Source: Legionellales bacterium (GTDB lineage Bacteria; Pseudomonadota; Gammaproteobacteria; JAHCLG01). From it: a stretch of DNA of 64,000 nt. Location: NCBI GenBank assembly GCA_026125385.1, contig JAHCLG010000003.1, forward strand, positions 78,904-142,903, in the 5' to 3' direction. Made by a program: the position numbers and the translations under genes. This document shows positions 9,506 through 18,709 of the stretch, one piece after another. The first letter of the stretch is position 1, and every line of letters begins with the position of its first letter. The notes under the pieces were generated by a model. The model was given only the letters and a program-made list of their open reading frames with translations, was not told where the DNA came from and did no database searches.

Positions 9506-11238
9506 TAAACTTAGGCGATGTGTTGTCTCATTCACCCGTTGGGCTGAATTATTTAATGGCATGCTTAAGTATTGGATTATGGCTTGTGTGTCTACCATCC
9601 TTCATTAAACCGATGTGGTGTGGCTGTGGCGTGAGCTTACTGAGTGCGTGGATTTATTCTATAGTCAATAGTTGGTTTTTTTCTCAATCTCCTTTTTTTA
9701 TCGATATTATGCTGAGTGTATTAATAATTAAAATCCTTGATTTTTTATTAGCAAAATATCAATGTTATGATCAACCGCTAGTATTTCCTTCTGCAATTGA
9801 TATCATTGGTGATAATGGATCTAGAATTAAAAAATCTCTAGGTGACGTTACTCAAGGTGATTTATTTACGGTTAGCGATCCTCACCTTATCCCCTTAGAT
9901 GGAGAAATTATTTTAGGCCAAGCACAAATCGATGAGTCTGCAGTATTAGGTGTTAATAAGCCTAAGTCCAAACAAAAATCATGCTATGTTTATGCAGGAA
10001 GTTTGGTTATTTCAGGAAGTATTATTGTTAAAACGCTGCGCTTATTTTCAAAAAGCCTATTCCATCTTAGTCAGCAATCCTTAAAAAAACTCAATCTTGC
10101 AAGTCTACACATCGTTTCATTACGACTATTTTGGCTAATTTTACCGGTTATTATGCTCGCTGGTCTGCTGATAAATAGTATTTATTTTAATGCAATTTTA
10201 TCTCCTTTGACGATCTTAAACTTGATGATCTTAAGTTTACCGATGGGTTTATGGTTGATTTATACTAAAATAAATGAACAGATCAAAACAACATTGCTGA
10301 AACTCGGCATGCTAATTAAGCAAGCTGCCACCCTTAAACAACTCAGTAAAATAAATTCGATCTATCTTAATAAAAATAGTTTACTCTCCCCTCAACAAAT
10401 GGAAATTAGCGATATTATTCTCACCACTCATCATCAAGAGCACGAATTTTTACAATTAGCTATGACAGCCGCTGCTCAGCTCGATCATCCGTTTGCTACG
10501 ATGATTACTGAATATGCCAAGGCCAAACACATTCACGCGTTACCGATGACTCAAGTGGATTATCAATCGGGTCAAAATATTCAGATCCACTTCGAAGACT
10601 ATTATTTACGTCTCGGCAGCGAAGCCTTTATGCGCGAGCATCAGGTTGATTTAATCGAACTGCAACCTCACATCGATTATCACAGTCAACTCGGGCAAAG
10701 TTTATGGTTTGTGAGTTTAAATGAACAGTGTTTTGGCATGGCTTGCATCAGCAACACTTGGCTGCAATCCCTGCAAAAAAATATTCTCGCTTTACAAAAA
10801 AAATCGTATTGCGTTGTATTAGTGAATGAAGATAATGAACTTTGCACCAGCGTGCTTGCCAATGATTTAGGTATTGAACATTGGATTGGAAATTTTTGTG
10901 AAAATGCGGTAAAAAATTCCACTGTACCTATCCTTCTAATCCATCCACAAGCAATTCAACAGCCGCCTATTCTTAATCTGCGCTGCAATGCTCTTCATTT
11001 AGATTATCCTCATGACATTATTGGACTGAATGCTAATCTAAATAACCTCTTAAACTTATTAATCCTTGCACGAATTTTCCAACGCCATCGCACTATTGCA
11101 TTATTGATAAGCATTGCTTACGAAAGCATCGCCGCCACCCTCGCCTGTTATTTGCCTAATTTATTCAGTGCCTGTTTGATCGCAGGGATAGTGACTTTTT
11201 TACTGTCGCGTTATGGTTTGCATGAAAAACGGCTTTGA
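9502..11238 (+). CDS. Catalytically dead P1B-type ATPase-like membrane protein
   Basis: 578 residues with about seven membrane helices arranged like a heavy-metal P-type ATPase: three N-terminal helices, an actuator-like domain (about residues 95-180, with GDLFTVSDPHLIPLDGEI and IDESAVLG), two helices (about 205-256), a P/N-domain-like region (260-500) and two final helices (530-570). The catalytic motifs are altered: TGE of the actuator reads LGV (149-151), the CPC metal motif reads LPMG (246-249), the phosphorylated Asp of DKTGTLT is Asn in NKNSLLS (290-296), SEHP reads LDHP (327-330), TGDN reads VNEDN (441-445) and GDGINDAP is not found. No HMA domain. The frame is open and overlaps ygfZ by 4 bases, and its 3' end overlaps the convergent ankyrin gene by 28 bases. 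Likely a pseudoenzyme; assignment rests on motif positions. Confidence 0.75.
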   Translation: MINLGDVLSHSPVGLNYLMACLSIGLWLVCLPSFIKPMWCGCGVSLLSAWIYSIVNSWFFSQSPFFIDIMLSVLIIKILDFLLAKYQCYDQPLVFPSAIDIIGDNGSRIKKSLGDVTQGDLFTVSDPHLIPLDGEIILGQAQIDESAVLGVNKPKSKQKSCYVYAGSLVISGSIIVKTLRLFSKSLFHLSQQSLKKLNLASLHIVSLRLFWLILPVIMLAGLLINSIYFNAILSPLTILNLMILSLPMGLWLIYTKINEQIKTTLLKLGMLIKQAATLKQLSKINSIYLNKNSLLSPQQMEISDIILTTHHQEHEFLQLAMTAAAQLDHPFATMITEYAKAKHIHALPMTQVDYQSGQNIQIHFEDYYLRLGSEAFMREHQVDLIELQPHIDYHSQLGQSLWFVSLNEQCFGMACISNTWLQSLQKNILALQKKSYCVVLVNEDNELCTSVLANDLGIEHWIGNFCENAVKNSTVPILLIHPQAIQQPPILNLRCNALHLDYPHDIIGLNANLNNLLNLLILARIFQRHRTIALLISIAYESIAATLACYLPNLFSACLIAGIVTFLLSRYGLHEKRL

Positions 11239-12638
11239 TAAATTTTTTTTGCTTTATTTGTAGACTGACCAAATGCACTATCCGCCATTTCCTCATCACC
11301 TATTGCTTCTGGATACTGAGTCAGTTTACTAATTAATTTTTCTAAGGCTATATTTTTTCTTGCCTGCAAATAATACTTACATTTCTGCAAACATTTTTCC
11401 GAGGGTGTTCCATAGTCTAGTAACAATAAAAACACTTTATGATAAGAACGATAGACTGCAGCCTGAAATGCAATACCATCTTCAAAGTTAGGATCGACCT
11501 TATATTTTAAAAGTAATTTAATGGATTCTAAATCTCCAAGATAACATGCTTCTTGTAGTGCTTTTCCACCAAAATGACTAATTATATTGGACTCATAATT
11601 TAATAACTCTTTGAAGAGTCTATGATAATTTCTAGCTTTCACTAAAGATCTAAAATATTCATCATAAATTAGTGGATTGAATGCTTCTTCTGCAGTATGC
11701 GACTCATTGGAATTTAGTAATACAATCGGTACTTTTGTTGTCGATAAATTCTTCAAACATTCAATCGCACATTCATTCCCTAGTTTAAAGGCTTGACGAC
11801 ATGCCGTTGACATAGATTTTTCTGAAATTAAAATTGCCTTAATTTTATATCGATTCGATTTTCTTATAATCACTTCATTCCATTTTGTTAATAATGGCTT
11901 TTCTTTAATAAAATTTTTAGACATTAGTTGTTGCGGTGTGATCAGTGGATTTAATCTAAGCTGATGTCCTCTCTCAGAGCTAATAGATTTTACGCTATTA
12001 TTTCTATAAAAATTCTCTGTCTCGTTTGTGGCATTAACAGTTGAATCGTGCAGTTGTTTTGCTGTTACACCCTTTTTGAAAAAAGTTACTCTATACTGCG
12101 CCTCTCTATCATTAGCACGTTTAATTTGTTTATCAAGATTAAAAATAAAATTGTCTATTTGATCTTTAGTGCTTTGTCTGCGACTTGGCGACCAAATATC
12201 CTCAACAGCTGTATAAGCTATATCATCACTAGAAACCTCTAATACTAATTTCAAATTCAAAAGACTAGGGTTAACTCGATATGTTTCATCATCACGTGAG
12301 AATAATGAAGCAGAAATATAATAATCAGAAAATATGTCGCCTCCTTCTTCGAAAATTTGGCAAAATTTTCTATCACTAATTGAATGACCCAACCAAACAT
12401 TCTCAGCATTTTGTTGGTAAGTATTTATGCTAATATCTTGAGCGCTAAAATTATTCGTTGTTCCTTGATTCATAATCGCATTTAGTTGCTTATTTTGTCT
12501 TATCATGTGAATTTCCCAGGCTATCTTTTTCTTTGCTAGGTGTGTATTTTTTTCAGTATCGTCTAATGAGTGCATTATTATTTCTCCACATACCGTTTTA
12601 AACACTGTAGGAGAAATTGACTCTGGCGAAAAATTCAT
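11211..12638 (-). CDS. Ankyrin-repeat protein, candidate effector
   Basis: 475 residues. The C-terminal part (about 360-450) contains two to three ankyrin-like repeats, e.g. GGKALQEACYLGDLESIKLL, then IAFQAAVYRSYHKVFLLLLD. The first ~350 residues match no family I recognise; they are polar, with no signal peptide or membrane helix, and include Cys-rich stretches around SMSTACRQAFKLGNECAIEC. Convergent with, and overlapping by 28 bases, the ATPase-like gene. Ankyrin proteins without export signals are common type IV effectors in Legionellales, which is the basis for suggesting that role; no secretion signal was tested. Confidence 0.7.
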   Translation of the reverse strand: MNFSPESISPTVFKTVCGEIIMHSLDDTEKNTHLAKKKIAWEIHMIRQNKQLNAIMNQGTTNNFSAQDISINTYQQNAENVWLGHSISDRKFCQIFEEGGDIFSDYYISASLFSRDDETYRVNPSLLNLKLVLEVSSDDIAYTAVEDIWSPSRRQSTKDQIDNFIFNLDKQIKRANDREAQYRVTFFKKGVTAKQLHDSTVNATNETENFYRNNSVKSISSERGHQLRLNPLITPQQLMSKNFIKEKPLLTKWNEVIIRKSNRYKIKAILISEKSMSTACRQAFKLGNECAIECLKNLSTTKVPIVLLNSNESHTAEEAFNPLIYDEYFRSLVKARNYHRLFKELLNYESNIISHFGGKALQEACYLGDLESIKLLLKYKVDPNFEDGIAFQAAVYRSYHKVFLLLLDYGTPSEKCLQKCKYYLQARKNIALEKLISKLTQYPEAIGDEEMADSAFGQSTNKAKKIYQSRFSCKP

Positions 12639-12690
12639 TTTTTCTTGTATATCGATAGGTTTTATCTATTTATTGAACATTGTGCGCAAT

Positions 12691-12742
12691 CATCGGATTT
12701 TTGCGGCGAATAGCCCTTCTATTTACCGCAAAAAATGCGATG
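12691..12742. repeat. Imperfect inverted repeat
   Basis: CATCGGATTTTTGCGG (12691-12706) pairs almost perfectly with CCGCAAAAAATGCGATG (12726-12742) across a 19-base loop. On the minus strand it directly follows the stop of the small disrupted frame at 12744-12887, so it could be a terminator for that gene; alternatively it is a short mobile-element remnant. Confidence 0.5.
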
Positions 12743-12743
12743 A

Positions 12744-12887
12744 TTATTCATCGTTTTCGGCTTTAATTCGTAGTCCTTGATAATTAATGATAGTACGAGA
12801 TTTCGGATCGGTTGATTTCTCCAAACTGGTTACCTGCTCACAAAATTGGGCACGCTACAAACCATTAATGGTATCTCTTTGTGACAT
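12744..12887 (-). pseudogene. Small reading frame interrupted by an in-frame stop
   Basis: Read from an ATG at 12887 the frame gives MSQRDTINGL, then TAG, then a well-formed continuation RAQFCEQVTSLEKSTD... ending KAENDE and TAA, 47 sense codons in total. The continuation has no other stops and a balanced polar composition, suggesting a formerly intact small protein disrupted by one nonsense change (TGG to TAG would restore it). No family identified; its size and style resemble small phage structural proteins, but this is not a call. Confidence 0.3.
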
Positions 12888-13134
12888 AATTACTTAAGGA
12901 TATTCAGCCATAATAGGTTTTGTCGCAAAAACGAGATTGATTTGTTAGAATGAAACCATCATTAGAGTCTAGGTGGTGCAGTATGCTAAGTTTTAAATGA
13001 CGACATTACTACGCCTAGGGAAAGTGTTTTTTGGGGTTTTTAGCCTGTTTATTTATTTGCGACAGAACCGCTACATTGGTCATATCCAATTGGATCAACC
13101 AAAACATATAATTTATTTATCCAGGGTAGTATTC

Positions 13135-13494
13135 ATGTTTTTATTTCGAAATGTTGTCATATTAAATTTGGTTTTTATTTTATCGGCTTGTTCGGATATG
13201 CAAGTCTCTACTTTCCCCATGGCAGATAATACTTATCGTGCCGTTGCCACTTCTTCTGTTGAAGCAGATGCCTTGCAAGGCGCAACAAAAAAGGCAGAGA
13301 AAACCTGTCGCGATCAAGCTCGAAGCCTTCAAGTGATTTCGGTTGTTAATAAATACCAAGGTGCATATGATCGGCAAACACAACAAACATTAACAGTTGT
13401 TGCTGATGCCGTGCGCATGGCCACAGGGAAATTAACCCCGAGCATCAATAGTAGCAATGATTATATGACAACGATGGTTTTTCGATGTGTTTGA
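13135..13494 (+). CDS. Small predicted lipoprotein
   Basis: 119 residues from the ATG at 13135. The N-terminus MFLFRNVVILNLVFILSAC is a classic type II signal peptide with lipobox LSAC, so the mature protein starts at Cys19. The rest (DNTYRAVATSSVEADALQGA, then a paired-Cys region ending TMVFRC) is a compact domain with two further Cys that may form a disulfide. The frame stays open upstream to 12997, but that longer start would bury the signal peptide, and an AGGG lies just before 13135. Function unknown. Confidence 0.75.
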   Translation: MFLFRNVVILNLVFILSACSDMQVSTFPMADNTYRAVATSSVEADALQGATKKAEKTCRDQARSLQVISVVNKYQGAYDRQTQQTLTVVADAVRMATGKLTPSINSSNDYMTTMVFRCV

Positions 13495-13740
13495 TGTAGA
13501 ATGCCGCTTAAGAGCCAACTGTTACGCAGATAATTATTTAAAAATTCTTCTCAATACATGGAAATTATTCGTGAAATTGCAAAACATCGGTATGAAATAA
13601 GGATCTAAAGTTAAATTTTACGAGTTAATCGTCAACCAAAAGTATGAAATAAGCACCAAATACTTTATTTTAGGCGTTTTTTCCAAGGAAGGAACGGCAA
13701 AATGTTGGAAGCGGCAGGCGAAGAACTGGAAACATTGACG

Positions 13741-13990
13741 ATGGATCATCACGGTATCGTGGCGTAGGTGTGTAAAGAACTTAAAATAGCACAACGAATC
13801 GATGAAAAGCTCTTTGATGGTGATCCATGCCAAGTAGTGAGTCCTGGCCAAGCGGTGGTAGCAATGATCTTAAATGGGTTGGGATTTACGAATCGACGTT
13901 TATATCTGACGTCGCAATTTTTTGAAAGAAAGCCGGTCGAGCGATGATTGGACGCGCCTATCAAAGCGATTGACTTAACAGGTCACACAC
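13741..13990 (+). pseudogene. Remnant of an IS1634-family transposase (N-terminal part)
   Basis: Frame from ATG 13741 reads MDHHGIVA, stop, VCKELKIAQRIDEKLF, then VSPGQAVVAMILNGLGFTNR, LYLTSQFFERKPVER, stop, LDAPIKAIDLTGHT. This is the conserved N-terminus of IS1634-type transposases (DUF4277 region), with two in-frame stops and loss of the DDE catalytic part. It is dead; antisense open frames over it are not genes. The element probably once extended upstream toward 13620. The rest of the 574-base gap from 13495 to the htpG stop shows only the htpG terminator. Confidence 0.8.
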
Positions 13991-14030
13991 TATCGATAGG
14001 GCTAAGAGAAAAGCAGTTCATTTTCACATT

Positions 14031-14062
14031 AAACTTCTACCGGCAAAAGCCGGTAGAAGTTT
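14031..14062 (-). terminator. htpG terminator hairpin
   Basis: A perfect 14-bp stem (AAACTTCTACCGGC / GCCGGTAGAAGTTT) with a 4-base loop begins 6 bases after the htpG stop. The stem ends in TTT on the minus strand, giving a short U-tract. It is the strongest intrinsic terminator seen in this window. Confidence 0.85.
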
Positions 14063-14068
14063 TGGGGA

Positions 14069-15973
14069 TTACGCCACTTCCAACAATAACCCATTTAATT
14101 TTTTCACAAAATTAGCCGGATCGGGTAAGTGTCCACCTTCAGCTAAAATAGCTTGATCTAACAGCACTTCGGCTAAATTAGTAAAATGTTGTTGATTATT
14201 TTCATCACGTAAACGCAACACCAGAGGATGCTTGGGATTAATTTCTAAAATCGGTTTGGATTCAGGCAAGGCTTGGCCGGCTTCTCGCATTAAGCGTTGC
14301 AATTGCGAACTCATTTCGTGTTCATCGACAACAATACACGCCGGTGAATCGGTTAAACGATGCGTGACGCGCACGTCCTTCACGCGCTCGGTTAGTGTGG
14401 TTTTAACTTTTTCAACCAGATTAGCAAATTCATCTTCGGCTTTTTTATGCTCTTCTTTGGTCGCTTCGTCTTCAATCGTGCCTAAATCTAAATTACCTTT
14501 AGTCACTGAAACGAATTGTTTCCCTTCGAATTCGGCTAAATGCGAAATTAACCATTCATCCACGCGATCGGATAATAAAATGACTTCGATATCTTTCTGG
14601 CGGAAAATTTCTAAATGCGGACTATTGCTGGCCGCACTGAAATTTTCAGCCGTAATATAATAAATTTTATCTTGACCTTCTTTCAGGCGTGATACGTATT
14701 CTGTTAAGGAAACATCTTGTACGGGCGTATTTTTATGCGTAGTAGCAAAGCGTAGTAATTTGGCAATGCGATCGCGATTCGCATAATCTTCACCAGGACC
14801 TTCTTTTAAGACATTACCAAAAGCATTCCAAAAAGTTTGATATTTTTCCGCGTCATTTTCGGCAATTTTTTCTAACATCGATAAAATTTTACTGACACAA
14901 CCCTTGCGAATGGTTTCTACCATCGGACTATTTTGTAAAATTTCACGCGAAATATTTAATGGTAAATCACTGGAATCGACAATACCTTTCACAAAACGCA
15001 AATACATCGGTAAAAATTGCTCGGCATCGTCCATAATAAAAACGCGTTGCACATAAAGTTTTAAACCATGAGCTTTATCGCGATTCCATAAATCAAATGG
15101 CGCGCGTTTAGGAATGTATAACAACGAAATATAATGTTGTTTTCCTTCCACGCGATTGTGTGACCACGATAAGGGATCTTCAAAATCATGAGCAATGTGT
15201 TTATAAAATTCTTGATAATCTTTTTCTTGAATATCATTACGCGAGAGAGTCCATAACGCTGTGGCGCGATTCACCACTTCGTATTCCACTGTTGCTGGAG
15301 TGCTGTCTTTTTCTGAGTCTTCTTGACTGTCTTCCATTTTGCGCATTTTAATCGGTAGACCAATATGATCGGAATATTTGCTGATAATATTGCGAATGCG
15401 CCATTCTTCTAAAAACTCTTTGGCATCATCGCGCAAATGTAAAATCACATCGGTTCCGCGTTGATCTTTGGTGATGGTTTCAATGGTATAATCGCCTTCA
15501 CCGCGCGATTCCCATGCGATGGCTTCGCCTTTATCGCAACCCGCTTTACGGGTGTGAACCACCACTTTATCGGCAACAATAAAAGCGGAATAAAATCCAA
15601 CACCGAATTGACCGATTAAATTAGCATCTTTGGCTTGATCGCCTGTTAAGGTTTGTAAAAATTCTTTGGTACCCGATTTTGCAATGGTGCCTAATTGGGA
15701 AATCACATCGTCGCGACTCATACCAATACCATTGTCGCGAATAGTTAGGGTTTTTGCGTCCTTATCAATATCGATTTGAATGGCAAGCTCGCTATCATCT
15801 TCTAACAGTTGAGAATTTTCTAAACTTAAGAAGCGCAATTTATCCGCGGCATCCGAAGCATTTGAAATTAATTCGCGCAAAAAAATCTCGGAGTTGCTAT
15901 AAAGCGAGTGGATCATCAATTGTAATAATTGTTTAACTTCGGTTTGAAAACCGAGGGTTTGTTTTTCTGACAT
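14069..15973 (-). CDS. htpG: Chaperone HtpG (bacterial Hsp90)
   Basis: ATP-dependent cytosolic chaperone dimer. 634 residues from the ATG at 15973 ([17 protein letters not shown]), the usual N-terminus; the frame is open 17 codons further upstream, but GGAG lies 10 bases before 15973. GHKL ATPase motifs are intact: [16 protein letters not shown] (about residues 31-46), RDNGIGM, and [13 protein letters not shown]. The middle-domain and C-terminal dimerisation region (ASSQLQRL-like [13 protein letters not shown]) are complete. Monocistronic with its own terminator. A heat-shock promoter was not resolved. Confidence 0.97.
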   Translation of the reverse strand: MSEKQTLGFQTEVKQLLQLMIHSLYSNSEIFLRELISNASDAADKLRFLSLENSQLLEDDSELAIQIDIDKDAKTLTIRDNGIGMSRDDVISQLGTIAKSGTKEFLQTLTGDQAKDANLIGQFGVGFYSAFIVADKVVVHTRKAGCDKGEAIAWESRGEGDYTIETITKDQRGTDVILHLRDDAKEFLEEWRIRNIISKYSDHIGLPIKMRKMEDSQEDSEKDSTPATVEYEVVNRATALWTLSRNDIQEKDYQEFYKHIAHDFEDPLSWSHNRVEGKQHYISLLYIPKRAPFDLWNRDKAHGLKLYVQRVFIMDDAEQFLPMYLRFVKGIVDSSDLPLNISREILQNSPMVETIRKGCVSKILSMLEKIAENDAEKYQTFWNAFGNVLKEGPGEDYANRDRIAKLLRFATTHKNTPVQDVSLTEYVSRLKEGQDKIYYITAENFSAASNSPHLEIFRQKDIEVILLSDRVDEWLISHLAEFEGKQFVSVTKGNLDLGTIEDEATKEEHKKAEDEFANLVEKVKTTLTERVKDVRVTHRLTDSPACIVVDEHEMSSQLQRLMREAGQALPESKPILEINPKHPLVLRLRDENNQQHFTNLAEVLLDQAILAEGGHLPDPANFVKKLNGLLLEVA

Positions 15974-16047
15974 AGTAACGTTGCTCCATAAGTTGCAATA
16001 AAGACTGCAATATGGGGATTTCATCCAGAAATTTCAAGCCCTAGTCA

Positions 16048-16875
16048 TTAATTAATTCGTTGACAACGAATTTGCGCGACTAGTCCTGCATCGAGATAGC
16101 TGTTCGGCGCAAGCGTGTATTGGCGTAAACTGGCGGAAAGTAAATCGATTTCTTGATGAGTCGCTAAGTTTTTTGCTAACAAGGCTGGCGTTAAACTAGC
16201 GAGTAAGCCTTCACAGGCGTTGAGCGTTTGCTGTAACGCCGATTTTTCAGTAACCACCACTTGATTAAAACGTAGCGAATGCTCAAACCCATCGAGCGTG
16301 CCGACCAGATGAAATAAATGTAAACCCAAATTGGGATCACAACCATTCGTTAACGCTAGTTGGCAACTTAATTGATTGATACGATGATAGGCTTTGATGA
16401 CAGGATAACTATAGCGCGTGCGCAGCGCAGGTTCTTCGAGCAGTAAAACGCCTTTTTCTTTGACACAATTGGCGAGTTGAGTTAATGCTTGATGAATTGA
16501 AGGCACATGAATTAAAAGATAACGACAATACACTAAATCAAATTGATTGCTAAATTGTTGTAAATCCAAAACGCTTGCCAGACAAAATTCAATAGGAGCA
16601 GGTAGTTTTTGAGAATGAATCGCATGTTTGGCTTGATTTAAAAATGCCTCGCTATTATCTATCGCTATCACTTGCCCGTGCGATCCCACTTGTTCTGCCA
16701 GCCACTTTGTCATGTGTCCGCTTCCACATCCAATTTCTGCGACACGCATACCAGGCTTTAACCCCATGTCGAGTAAAAATTGTTGCGATTGTTGTCCCAG
16801 TAAAATTTGCATACCATCAAGTTGTTGGCAACCTTGCTCATCGTCGGCTAATGTGTAATGTGGTGAATTACTCAT
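16048..16875 (-). CDS. SAM-dependent methyltransferase, class I
   Basis: 275 residues with a Rossmann-type methyltransferase core: motif I VAEIGCGSGHMTKWLAEQ near residue 44-61, acidic loop VIAIDNSEAFL, and motif IV region FDLVYCRYLLIHV near residue 115. The C-terminal half is all-helical and may define substrate. Similar proteins act on small molecules or quinone-like substrates; the substrate here cannot be read from sequence. Divergent from the CBS-domain gene at 16967. Confidence 0.85.
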   Translation of the reverse strand: MSNSPHYTLADDEQGCQQLDGMQILLGQQSQQFLLDMGLKPGMRVAEIGCGSGHMTKWLAEQVGSHGQVIAIDNSEAFLNQAKHAIHSQKLPAPIEFCLASVLDLQQFSNQFDLVYCRYLLIHVPSIHQALTQLANCVKEKGVLLLEEPALRTRYSYPVIKAYHRINQLSCQLALTNGCDPNLGLHLFHLVGTLDGFEHSLRFNQVVVTEKSALQQTLNACEGLLASLTPALLAKNLATHQEIDLLSASLRQYTLAPNSYLDAGLVAQIRCQRIN

Positions 16876-16966
16876 CTCACTAACTCCTTGTTATTGCGAA
16901 GAATACATTTGAAATGTTAATACAATCGGTCTATATTTGAAATAAACATTTAACAGGTATTACCTT

Positions 16967-17581
16967 ATGTCCAATCGTCTTTATGAAACCTTACCGACTG
17001 TTAACCTGAATCATGCAGTCACCTATTGCCATCCCCATCACTTACCGGAAGTCGTGCATTTAGATGATCCTGCCCATTATGTTATGACAGATTTTTTTCA
17101 CTCACGTCCGGTGATCATCAAACCCGATGCGGTGATCCCAGAAGCGTTAACCGAAATGAAAGCATGCCAAGTTCATAGCTTGCTGGTCGTAGATACCCAC
17201 GAGCAGGTTTTAGGCTTTATTACGGCAGAAGATATGCTAGGCGAAAAACCCGTCAAAATTATTCAAGAACGTCGTATTGCACGAAACGAAATAAAAGTGC
17301 GCAGTCTCATGACCCCCATTGAAGAAGTGATTTTGCTGGATTACTCCATTATTGAACACACTAAAGTGGGGAATGTAGTTCACACCCTCACCGAGCTTAA
17401 TCAGCATTATGCGTTAGTGATTGCTCTTGACAACCTCACTCAGCAAACGGCCATCCGTGGCATTATTTCTTCCCGTCAAATTGCCGAACAACTCGGTTTA
17501 ACCACAGGTGATATTCCTATGGGCAGCCATGCTATGGCCGAGTTGCAGGCGTTATTAGCGGGGCATCAAGATCAGAGGTAG
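16967..17581 (+). CDS. CBS-domain pair protein
   Basis: 204 residues containing two CBS domains: the first around VMTDFFHSRPVIIKPDA...HSLLVVDTHEQVLGFITAED, the second around VRSLMTPIEEVILLDY...YALVIALDN...IRGIISSRQIAEQL. Such stand-alone Bateman modules bind adenosine nucleotides and regulate partner proteins. No fused enzymatic domain. Start is preceded by AGGT eight bases upstream. Followed, 72 bases after the stop, by repeat R2-A. The partner is unknown. Confidence 0.88.
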   Translation: MSNRLYETLPTVNLNHAVTYCHPHHLPEVVHLDDPAHYVMTDFFHSRPVIIKPDAVIPEALTEMKACQVHSLLVVDTHEQVLGFITAEDMLGEKPVKIIQERRIARNEIKVRSLMTPIEEVILLDYSIIEHTKVGNVVHTLTELNQHYALVIALDNLTQQTAIRGIISSRQIAEQLGLTTGDIPMGSHAMAELQALLAGHQDQR

Positions 17582-17652
17582 CTCTACTGCTTGCAAGGGG
17601 AACAATCGCGATTTTCCCCTTGCAAGTCTTCATCGCGATGAATAGCCCTTTA

Positions 17653-17760
17653 AGAGCCTGTTCAAAATCTCCAATATTCATCATAAACTGCCGATTTTCT
17701 GGGCTCCGGTGCTCAAACATCGACACTTTCTGACTCAAGCTTGGAGATTTTAAACAGGCT
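17653..17760. repeat. Short palindromic repeat R2, copy A
   Basis: 108-bp element with 20-bp terminal inverted repeats that differ at one position: AGCCTGTTCAAAATCTCCAA (17655-17674) and TTGGAGATTTTAAACAGGCT (17741-17760). Its interior contains TGCCGATTTTCTGGGCTCCG, shared with copies at 20423 and 33388. It encodes no protein, so it is MITE-like or a stable 3' stem. The remaining sequence of the 382-base gap 17582-17963 shows nothing further apart from the start region of the cytochrome gene. Confidence 0.7.
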
Positions 17761-17963
17761 ATAAGAAGTTGCTTGAAGAACGTTGTGTGTAACGTCGCAC
17801 CCAGGGAAAACTATTTCGTGTGGAAATAACAATCAAGGTAATGCACCACACTAAGCCATAGCAAATTCTGAACACCCCCTCAAATTCATTGCACTCATCT
17901 TGCATTTTATAAGTTCCCGCGTTATAACAATCTTCTGATTTTTATTATCACAGGAAATTCAAG

Positions 17964-18521
17964 ATGGCATTGCGTAATACCCCAGAATCTTATGGCGTTT
18001 TGGCAAAATTTTTTCATTGGAGCGTTTCCAGTTTAATTATTTTAATGTTAATTGCGGGATTTATCATGGTGAATCTAGACAATACCCCCATGCAATCGAC
18101 CGTGTATTTTTTTCATAAAGCCTTTGGATTATTGATTTTAGGTTTAGTCGTATTACGTATTGTGTGGACGCTCTCGAATCCCAAACCACGCCTACCCGCA
18201 AAACTGCCGATGCCGTTAAAAATAGTTGCGCATTTGTCTCATTTGCTGTTGTATCTGGCTATTCTAGCGATGCCCATCTGTGGTTTATTGCTTTCAACCT
18301 ATGCAGGCCATCCGCCAAGTTTTTTTGGCTTATTCACAGTTACCCTGCCACTTGCAAAAGATAAAGCACTGGCAGAATTATTTGGCAATTTACATTCCGT
18401 ATTTGCATTCGTGATTATCGGATTACTGGTATTACACGTCAGCGCCGCATTGGTTCATCATTTTATTTTTAAAGATAATACTCTAAAACGCATGGCGCCT
18501 TGTGGTGAGAAGTGTAAATAA
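17964..18521 (+). CDS. Cytochrome b561 family protein
   Basis: 185 residues, four predicted membrane helices, of the prokaryotic di-heme cytochrome b561 (YodB/YceJ) family, which passes electrons from membrane quinol. Candidate heme-ligand His are seen in LAKFFHWSVSSL, YFFHKAFGLL, LHSVFAFVII and VLHVSAALVHHF. The start has AGGAAA at the right distance. A periplasmic or cytosolic Cys pair is present at the end (CGEKC). Monocistronic; repeat R3 begins 6 bases after its stop. Confidence 0.88.
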   Translation: MALRNTPESYGVLAKFFHWSVSSLIILMLIAGFIMVNLDNTPMQSTVYFFHKAFGLLILGLVVLRIVWTLSNPKPRLPAKLPMPLKIVAHLSHLLLYLAILAMPICGLLLSTYAGHPPSFFGLFTVTLPLAKDKALAELFGNLHSVFAFVIIGLLVLHVSAALVHHFIFKDNTLKRMAPCGEKCK

Positions 18522-18527
18522 GATAAC

Positions 18528-18653
18528 TATACTCAAAACAATTGGATTTTAGGCGAGGCGTCGAGTTAAAGATGCGAAGGAGTGTATACTGAATACATGA
18601 CTGAGCAGCTTTAGCTCGACAACAAAGCCTAAAATTCAAGTGTGAAGAGTATA
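18528..18653. repeat. Short palindromic repeat R3, copy 1
   Basis: 126-bp element running from TATACTCAAAAC to GAAGAGTATA. Its ends are related inverted repeats (TATACTC...TTGGATTTTAGGC and GCCTAAAATTCAAG...GAGTATA) and an inner pair GTCGAGTTAAAG / CTTTAGCTCGAC. A copy in the opposite orientation lies at 60372-60496 and is identical over most of its length. It separates cytochrome b561 from darT. Confidence 0.75.
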
Positions 18654-18709
18654 CATGAGCGCTCGACCTTCGGCAGAAGATAATATGCAAGATTTAAAAA
18701 AGGAATGAT

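Noticed and set aside
12997..13134. N-terminal extension of the lipoprotein gene
   Set aside because: It would place 46 residues before a textbook lipoprotein signal peptide.
13618..13964. Two minus-strand frames of 77 and 71 codons
   Set aside because: They are antisense to the IS1634-type transposase remnant.
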